A stretch of DNA of 5,071 nucleotides from Candidatus Altimarinota bacterium (GTDB lineage Bacteria > Patescibacteriota > Gracilibacteria > BD1-5 > UBA2023), in NCBI GenBank assembly GCA_008015855.1, contig SSGK01000054.1, positions 1 through 5,071 on the forward strand. Reading direction: 5' to 3'. Below, piece after piece: positions 1 through 5,071 of this stretch; position 1 is the first letter of the stretch; each line of letters opens with the position of its first letter. The position numbers and the translations under genes were made by a program. Below the pieces are notes generated by a model. It was not told the origin of the DNA. It did not search any database and saw nothing but the letters and a program-made list of their open reading frames with translations.

Positions 1-111
1 ATTGAAACAGATAGGGCCATCCCCTTCTCCACCTATAATATGGAACTTCCTCAAAGCTCTAAGCATCCAAGTTTCGCAGAAAAGGTAAAACTCTGGAAAG
101 AGTCAAAATAA
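1..111 (+). CDS. 3' end of an unidentified protein (partial, 36 codons visible)
   Basis: Frame 1 is open from the window edge to a TAA at 109-111. It encodes 36 residues ending in a Lys/Glu-rich tail, FAEKVKLWKESK. I do not recognise the family from so short a piece, and no function is proposed. The main support for a real gene is that the stop lies exactly at the base of a strong terminator hairpin (107-146), as expected for the end of a transcription unit convergent with the minus-strand Kazal gene. Frame 3 is closed by a TAG at once. Frame 2 is also open, to a TAA at 86-88, but it gives a less natural protein. No in-frame TGA falls in this fragment, so it neither supports nor contradicts the recoding seen elsewhere. 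Confidence 0.55.
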   Translation: METDRAIPFSTYNMELPQSSKHPSFAEKVKLWKESK

Positions 112-146
112 AATAAATCCCCACATAATTGGGGATTTATTTTATT
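107..146. terminator. Bidirectional intrinsic terminator between convergent genes
   Basis: Positions 107-122 pair perfectly with 131-146 (16 bp, CCCC/GGGG at the tip) around an 8-nt loop at 123-130 (acataatt). Beyond the four G-C pairs the stem is entirely A/T, so each strand's transcript has a U-rich 3' arm, and termination should work in both directions. The TAA of the plus-strand gene (109-111) and the TAA of the minus-strand Kazal gene (142-144) both lie inside the stem and pair with each other. Confidence 0.88.
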
Positions 147-981
147 GTTTCTCAGCACTCTGAAGGATGGTATCCATAATATTTGCAACCTTTGGAACAG
201 AGCGATCTCATTCGATAACAAGGGTCGAACCAGAGAGATTTACATACGTTTTTCCTGTTGCCTGATCTTCATACTTTGATTCATTTTTTAATTCAGGAAG
301 GAGTTTATTGTTATAGAAGTATACGCGAACTTCTGCTGTTCAAAATGATTCCAATCCACTACTCGTAAGTGCTACACCAAGTGTATGTGTCGCTCCATCC
401 TGAGAACCAAATCCTTGATAGTATGTATACTTTGGAAGGGCTACACCATACTTCAGTCATTCATTCTTATAGATATGATAGCTTCCGGTACTAAAACTTG
501 CGAGACCTTCATTTGCAAGAGATGTTGATGAGGCTGCATCTCACGATGCAGGAGTTTCTGGCGCATCTTGATCATCATTGGAATATCCATGACATGCTCC
601 TGTATACGCAATTTCTACCCCTTCAGAACGTGCGGTACATCCATTGGAATATGTTTTGTTATCCTTTCCACATACTGGCATGTATTCACGAGTACATATT
701 CCTTGATTCGAAGGCATTGTATCCTCATCCTCTCCGTCCTTCTTAGCGTCATCCTTATCATCAGCACGAATTATCTCATCACCACCAGTTGAAGTCTGGT
801 TATCATCAATCTTTCCAGTATTTACTTCCATTGCATCATCTTTATCTGTATCTACTGTCTTTTTTTGTTCTGTAACAAAAAAGCGAGAAGGAACTTGAAC
901 GGTGTATTCAAGAGCCACGAGCAAGAGTATAGTAAGAGCAATCGGGAGAACCGTTTGTGAAAGGAGGTTTTTATTTCGCAT
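142..981 (-). CDS. Membrane-anchored extracytoplasmic protein with a Kazal-type protease-inhibitor domain
   Basis: With TGA read as Gly this gene encodes 279 aa; TGA codons are at residues 147, 175, 214 and 258. Residues 9-26 form a hydrophobic segment after MRNKN, either an uncleaved anchor or a signal peptide; there is no lipobox Cys. An acidic, Asp/Thr-rich linker covers about 36-92. Residues 96-130 form a Kazal domain with the core PVCGKDNKTYSNGC and Cys at 96, 104, 115 and 130. The spacings C-x7-C and C-x10-C are the family's C2-C3-C4. The expected C1 and C5, which normally pair, are both absent, so C96-C115 and C104-C130 should form. By analogy with ovomucoid domains, P1 is Arg98 (CTRE), suggesting inhibition of trypsin-like serine proteases outside the cell. 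Residues 148-279 are a beta-rich domain that I do not recognise. The ATG at 981 is the only plausible start. It has no Shine-Dalgarno sequence, but a TATAAT box lies 18 nt upstream. The Kazal call is firm; the protease target is inferred. Confidence 0.87.
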
Positions 982-999
982 AAAGTGTATATATAAAAT

Positions 1000-1031
1000 A
1001 TTATAGGTATTTTCTAGGAAAAATAGGAAAA
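1000..1031 (-). promoter_or_regulatory. Putative promoter of the Kazal-domain gene, with a direct repeat upstream of the -10
   Basis: A perfect TATAAT (-10) lies at 1000-1005 on the minus strand, 18 nt before the ATG at 981, predicting a leader of only about 10-12 nt. No good -35 hexamer is found at 16-18 nt. The region where it should lie instead holds two copies of TTTTCCTA (plus-strand taggaaaa at 1015-1022 and 1024-1031), spaced 9 bp. These could be activator or repressor half-sites that replace a -35. The -10 is well supported; the operator idea is speculative. Confidence 0.55.
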
Positions 1032-1041
1032 TGCAAATAAT

Positions 1042-1051
1042 TCCACGTGGA
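1042..1051. promoter_or_regulatory. 10-bp perfect palindrome TCCACGTGGA upstream of the Kazal gene
   Basis: This perfect inverted repeat with a CACGTG core lies in the 84-nt gap between ung and the Kazal gene, about 37 bp upstream of the -10 box and so near -50 from the likely start site. That is a reasonable place for a dimeric regulator. It is short, has no loop and is not followed by a U-run on the minus strand, so it is not a terminator for ung. A site this short can arise by chance. Confidence 0.22.
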
Positions 1052-1065
1052 GAAAGTGTGAAGGA

Positions 1066-1734
1066 TTATCCCCAATGAATCGATTCCTGTCATGTTTCTG
1101 TTAAATAGTCATTGATAGTAGAAAATGGCTTTGATCCAAAAAATCATTTATGTGCGGAAAATGGACTCGGATGAGGAGAGGTAATAATCGTATGTCGAGT
1201 TCCATCGATGAGGCTTTTTTTAGCGATAGCATAATTTCCCCAAAGGAGGAAAACGCAGTGTTCTTTTTTTTCTGATATAAGTTCTATAACTCGATCCGTA
1301 AATATTTCCCATCATTTTCCCTGATGTGATGCGGGCAATCCTTCTCGCACGGTAAGAACCGCATTTAAAAGGAGAACTCACTGCTCTGCCCAATCAGTTA
1401 AATTCGTATCGTTTCTATCTATTCAGAGATCAGATTTCAGTTCTGTGAAAATATTTCGAAGGCTTGGCTGTGGCTTATTCCCAGTAGGAACAGAAAAAGA
1501 AAGACCCATAGCTGCTCCGGGAGTGTGATAGGGATCTTGGCCGAGAATGACTACTTTTACTTTTTCAAAAGGAGTTAAGTCAAAAGCTCGAAATATATTT
1601 TTTCCAGATGGAAAACAGGAAGTTGTTTGATATTCCTCTTTTACGAATTGAGTCAGCTCTTTCCAATATGGTTTTTCAAACTCATCACAAAGCACTGCGT
1701 GCCAAGAAGGTTCTATACGAACGGTCATAATCAT
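1066..1734 (-). CDS. ung: Uracil-DNA glycosylase, family 1 (UNG)
   Basis: This 222-aa protein is close to E. coli Ung (229 aa) in length. It excises uracil from DNA as the first step of base-excision repair in the cytoplasm. Visible motifs are the water-activating GQDPYH (residues 65-70; Asp67 catalytic, Tyr69 excludes thymine), the uracil-stacking Phe80, QGVLLLN with base-reading Asn124, and the HPSPFSAH loop with catalytic His188. In-frame TGA codons at 104, 119, 141, 197 and 215 all match Gly in the family (DLG, QGVLLLN, GW, HKGFFG, TGQ), which makes this gene the window's best proof of code 25. Read with TGA as stop it would be cut to 103 aa and lose Asn124 and His188. Phe192 replaces the DNA-intercalating Leu of E. 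coli (Leu191). Start: ATG at 1734, or possibly ATG at 1728 (residue 3); neither has a Shine-Dalgarno sequence. Its own promoter lies just upstream. Confidence 0.97.
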
Positions 1735-1754
1735 TCTATAAGTGTAATGGCATG

Positions 1755-1782
1755 ATTATAGGAGAATACGAAAGGAATTCAA
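1755..1782 (-). promoter_or_regulatory. Promoter of ung (TTGAAT-N16-TATAAT)
   Basis: The -35 TTGAAT is at 1777-1782 and the -10 TATAAT at 1755-1760 on the minus strand, with a 16-nt spacer, so this is a near-consensus housekeeping promoter. The -35 begins on the base directly after the cyclase TAA (1783-1785). The predicted start is near 1748, giving a leader of about 13 nt before the ATG at 1734. ung can therefore be expressed independently of the cyclase. I see no terminator between the two genes, so read-through from upstream is also possible. Confidence 0.7.
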
Positions 1783-2772
1783 TTAAATACTCACTTGATA
1801 GTATTCTGATACACTATAGAGCGTCACCTCTCTCGTCTTTCATTCTGGTGCTTCATAGCCAAGGTATTCTATATTGAATCACTTTTTTGATTCAAGAGCA
1901 TCATAGCTCTCTTTACTGATAATAATTCCCTTCTTATATTTTCTCGTGAGTCACTCAAGACGGCTCGCTGTATTTACCGTATCTCCGATTACCGTTGCAT
2001 CCATGCGCTTCTTTGTACCAACTGTCCCCATAATAACTTCCCCCGTATTAATCCCGATTCAGACACCAATCTTTTTACCAAGAGAAGTAATCTGAAATTT
2101 CTTCATGTAATCATGTATTTCAATGGCACATTTAACCGCATTATCTGGATGTGGGGAATCAAAGACAATCATAATACCATCACCAAGGTATTTATCAATA
2201 AATCAACCATGAGCATATACAATTTGCCCAATACCGTCAAAATAGATATTGAGAAGCATGAGGGCACGAATTGGTTCGAGTTTTTCCGTAATCGTCGTAA
2301 AACCAATAATATCGATAAACATAACGGTGAGAATTTTCCGTTTTGAATCACCGAGCATGAGACGTTCATATCATTTAGCACCAATTTCCTTATAAATATC
2401 TTCAGGAATAAATTTTTTAAACACCTCTTGCATCTCATGGAGATCTTTTTCAGCGAGTTTTCAGGCAATATATGTTTTCTTAAAAAGAGAGGACATATGA
2501 GAGTTTTCCATGAACACATTATCTTGATGATCACCCTCTTCAAATGGCTTATTCTCTTGTAATTTATGAAATCGATCCAAATTCCATTTAAAATCTCGAC
2601 TAAAGAGCTCTGATAAAAATACAAAAACTACCGTAAATGCTACTGCCAAAATCAAATACCCTCCTGCAATGAGTGGAAGTTTTTTGTAGAGTTCATAAAA
2701 AAGGAATGCGTGAGTTCCAAGAAACAGAAGCGCAAGAATACGATTGAGTATCTGAAAACTTTTATAGCGCAT
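1783..2772 (-). CDS. Membrane class III adenylate cyclase (ATP to cAMP)
   Basis: With TGA as Gly this gene encodes 329 aa; TGA codons are at residues 104, 134, 190, 238, 274, 298 and 311. Residues about 12-29 and 33-54 form a TM hairpin with a very short outer loop. A charged helical linker follows (about 58-140), ending in KKFIPEDIYKEIGAKG, typical of the stretch before the catalytic domain. The CHD fold covers about 144-325. LTVMFIDIIGFT carries metal-binding Asp154, and FIDKYLGDGIMIVF carries Lys194 and metal-binding Asp198. DATVIGDTVNTASRLEG carries Thr260, Asn267 and Arg271. The Lys/Thr pair is the purine-selecting pair known from cyanobacterial CyaC-type adenylate cyclases, so ATP is the likely substrate. 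No HAMP, GAF or CHASE sensor is seen. The gene starts 18 nt after the surface-protein stop, so the two are probably one operon. There is no Shine-Dalgarno sequence at the ATG. The cyclase call is firm; specificity for ATP over GTP is inferred. Confidence 0.94.
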
Positions 2773-2790
2773 AGAATAAATTGTTTTACA

Positions 2791-5071
2791 TTACTCTTCC
2801 ACTCTATCATATTCTTCTTGAAAAGGCAAAGATTTTATCCTCATTTTTTCCTTATATAAAAAGAAATATACCCCAAGGGACATAATAAAAAGTGTTATAA
2901 AAATAAGGAGATATTGTATAGGAAATTCCTTATTTCAGGATGGGATAATTCGAATTGTCTGAATATCATCATTTTTTAGCTCGGTATTCTTTTTTTGGAT
3001 GCTTTTCTTGCGAGATGGAGAATATATTTTTTGAACAACGAGTTCTTTTTCGTGTGTTTCGAGTATTTCTCCATCAAATCAAATGGCCTGTATACTTATC
3101 ACATAGATTCCCGGAAGGGAGTATGAAATGGATGGTGGATTTTTCCCATAAATCGGAGCATATCATGGAAAATGCCACACATATGTCATTGCAGTTCATC
3201 CAGATGATGTAAAGTTCAAGTGACATTCTTTCTTTGTGATGCAAAAAATTTTTCCTCCTTGATCTCGAATGGTTTTTGCATGTTTCTGTAACACTATTTC
3301 ACCACCATTTCTATCAAGCTCTGAAACGCGTATTTCTGCAATCTGACGGGAAATATCTTCCTCGAAAAATTGAGATATTACCTCTGTAATGTCTTCATGA
3401 ATCATGGGATAGGCACCATATTTTCCAAGAAAGTAATTCCAACTCGATTGATCTATTGTATTCCTTTCTTTTTTAAATTGCGGAATCGATTCAGAGAGAA
3501 GTAAGGCCTCATACCAAGAGACATCGAATTCATATTCCTTATCCGGAATCAATTCGAGTCAACCACATCGAAGAATGCCACGGTTACTCATAAAAAGAGC
3601 ATTCTTTCATGACAGAAGTATCACTCTTCTTTCCAGAGAAGGAAGCACCCCTTCATGGAATGATATAAATCATGTTCAGAAAGAGAGTTTACATTTTTTC
3701 AGAGAGATATCTCCGGTTCCTGTATTTTCGATATCAATCCATGGAAAATACTTTCATCCATCAGGAACCATTCCAATCTCATGAAAAATCAGAGAATATT
3801 CCGGCGAATCAACTTTTGTCAAATCCTTCTTCCTGATATCTTCTCTCTTCTCCAAAACATATATATCACGAGTAATTATATCCGAGCCAAATTGATTTGA
3901 AACACGAAATGTAAGGAGATAGTGACCTGGATTATATCGGATAGTTCCAGGGTCTTTTCGAAAAGAGGATGATCCATTTCAAAAATCCCAATAGTACGAA
4001 AGATTTTCCCCTTCACTCCTCTCACCTGACAGATTAATACTGCACGTTCATGAAGAACAGAGAATCATCATATCGTCCATAGAAACCATCTTTGGGAGCA
4101 CTCCATCATAGATTATCTCTGCTTTTGGGGGTTTTCAGACGTATGAATTTGTTCCGCCTCCAGAAGTTACCTGCGAAAAAGGAGCAGAAAAAGAGTAAAT
4201 CTTTTCTTCCGATTGTGCTCCTGTTTTTTTATGAAGAAGGATAACATCTATCTCTCCCGTACCAATTAGATAGAGTGTATTTGGATTACAATCCGAAAGA
4301 CTTCCAGATATCGAAGTATTTATAAGGCATTCATAGTCTGATGATTTGAATCCTGTTCAGAAGATAGGTTCAAGCGTTATATTCAATCGGCATGGATACG
4401 TATTCAAGCAGAGATAGGTGTATCCTGAAAATGCGCCATTCGAAGGTGATTGGAGTGTGGGAAAAATCTCAGGAAAGAGTATATTTATCTCAGAGGAAAG
4501 AATTTCTCAGGATGCTGCCGTATCTGTTTCTACCGGAGGGTAAATATTCGTATATCACGAAAAAGACGTTGTAAGATAGATGCTTGTTGCTTTGTGTCAA
4601 GCAAAATCCTGTATTCCATAGTCTCAATAGGTTTTAATTCGTAGATGACTCGAGGTTGTTTTATTGATATCCAGAAGTGTCTTCTCATAATCAGATTCAC
4701 GAATCAAGATTGAAAGAATATTTCCAGAAAGAGAGGAGTCAATAATATACCCCGTTTCTGTGTCAATCTTTGTATTTACGAGTCATCCACTGGCAGAGTA
4801 CAATGCAAAATTCTCGGGCAAAAATACTCAGGTAATGGAACGATTAAAGTATATCTCAATAGTATCAATCTTATTATTTTTATCAGCATCTTTGTATCCG
4901 AGAAAAATCGGACTCAGGGGTTCTTGGGTTTCTGTTCCGGTTGAGGATTCTGTTCCGGTTGAGGATTCTGTTCCGGTTGAGGATTCTGTTCCGGTTGAGG
5001 ATTCTGTTCCGGTTGAGGATTCTGTTCCGGTTGAGGATTCTGTTCCGGTTGAGGATTCTGTTCCGGTTGAG
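2791..5071 (-). CDS. Large surface protein: STGTES stalk, PKD-like and lamin-tail-like domains, C-terminal TM anchor (5' end missing)
   Basis: The visible 759 C-terminal residues (numbered from position 5070) contain 19 in-frame TGA codons read as Gly. In order: an STGTES repeat stalk (1-46); a Ca-binding-loop-like DADKNNKIDTIE (61-72) leading into a beta domain; a PKD-like domain with Cys221/227/248/261 (about 217-303); a PKD domain with WDFGNG (361-366) and NPGHYLLTFRV (about 333-410); a lamin-tail-like domain (about 425-510; WIDIENTGTGDISL); a helical stretch (about 511-590) not recognised; and a third PKD-like domain (about 605-682; LPGIYVISI). One TM segment (about 717-739) follows, then a short charged cytoplasmic tail and TAA at 2791-2793. 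These are non-enzymatic modules of outer-surface or adhesive proteins, so a role in attachment or envelope structure is inferred. No protease or nuclease motif is visible, but the N-terminus is not seen. Start and promoter lie outside the window. Confidence 0.85.
4931..5071 (-). repeat. Perfect 18-bp tandem repeat encoding (STGTES)n
   Basis: The plus-strand unit tctgttccggttgaggat begins at 4931. Seven complete identical copies run to 5056, and 15 nt of an eighth reach the window edge, so the array is longer than seen. On the coding strand each unit gives six residues (S-T-G-T-E-S), a Ser/Thr-rich flexible stalk. Gly is spelled GGA, with no TGA in the unit. The frame is fixed by continuity with the downstream domains. 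The lack of any substitution between copies suggests recent expansion. Because 18 is a multiple of three, copy changes keep the frame. Confidence 0.97.

Noticed and set aside
498..792. Two overlapping plus-strand open frames across the Kazal gene
   Set aside because: They lie antisense to the Kazal/linker coding region, give Cys/His/Ile-rich sequences with no recognisable motif, and have no promoter of their own.
2113..2346. Plus-strand open frame inside the cyclase gene, and the overlapping alternative minus-strand frame at 2169-2624
   Set aside because: Both are shadows of the cyclase catalytic domain, whose true frame carries all class III motifs once TGA is read as Gly.
2806..2811. TATGAT as a -10 box for the cyclase gene
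   Set aside because: It lies inside the end of the surface-protein gene and no -35 is found at 15-18 nt. Co-transcription across the 18-nt gap is the simpler view.
3196..3552. A separate 118-aa minus-strand gene starting at an internal ATG
   Set aside because: It is an internal piece of the surface protein bounded by a TGA that reads as Gly; the frame continues without TAA or TAG on both sides.
2955..3784. Plus-strand open frames at 2955-3212 and 3575-3784
   Set aside because: Antisense to the surface-protein gene; they encode no domain and the minus-strand frame is continuous through both.
4392..4644. Two short overlapping plus-strand frames
   Set aside because: Antisense shadows of the surface protein with no start signal or motif.
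142..5071. Pseudogenes, or selenocysteine/tryptophan readings of TGA
   Set aside because: Reading frames and catalytic motifs are intact through 35 TGAs, and the alignable ones match Gly rather than Trp or Cys. There are too many for selenoproteins, and they sit in non-redox families.
142..5071. All four minus-strand genes share one reading frame
   Set aside because: True, but with four genes separated by arbitrary gaps this can happen by chance; only the surface protein-cyclase junction is tight enough to be worth noting.
4931..5071. The tandem array as a CRISPR or an origin iteron array
   Set aside because: The units are directly adjacent with no spacers, are multiples of three, and continue in frame into a protein-coding domain.

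Overview
This AT-rich, gene-dense window comes from an organism that reads UGA as glycine (genetic code 25). That points to the candidate phylum Gracilibacteria (BD1-5, Patescibacteria/CPR) or its relative Absconditabacteria. The proof is internal. Four minus-strand genes are each broken by TGA under the standard code, 35 in-frame TGAs in all. In the uracil-DNA glycosylase gene every one of five TGAs falls where I recall glycine in E. coli Ung or related enzymes. CGA and CGG still appear to mean arginine at conserved sites, which favours Gracilibacteria. All coordinates below use code 25; under code 11 every gene here would be called as fragments.

Layout, left to right. (1) 1-111 (+): last 36 codons of an unidentified gene. 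(2) 107-146: a 16-bp-stem terminator shared by two convergent genes, whose two TAA stop codons pair with each other. (3) 142-981 (-): a membrane-anchored extracytoplasmic protein with a Kazal-type protease-inhibitor domain. (4) 1066-1734 (-): ung, family 1 uracil-DNA glycosylase. (5) 1783-2772 (-): a two-TM class III adenylate cyclase with the complete catalytic residue set. (6) 2791-5071 (-, 5' end outside the window): a large surface protein with an STGTES repeat stalk, a Ca-loop-like motif, three PKD-like beta domains, a lamin-tail-like domain and a C-terminal membrane anchor.

Intergenic gaps are small (18, 48, 84 and 30 nt), and no stretch over 300 bases lacks a gene. The surface-protein and cyclase genes are 18 nt apart and probably co-transcribed. 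ung has its own TTGAAT-N16-TATAAT promoter immediately after the cyclase stop. The Kazal gene has a TATAAT box 18 nt before its ATG. None of the three visible starts has a clear Shine-Dalgarno sequence.

How the genes may work together (inference): the surface protein, the membrane cyclase and the anchored protease inhibitor form an envelope- and contact-related set, plausible for an epibiotic or predatory small-celled bacterium. ung is an unrelated DNA-repair gene. I see no CRISPR, tRNA, rRNA or mobile element.
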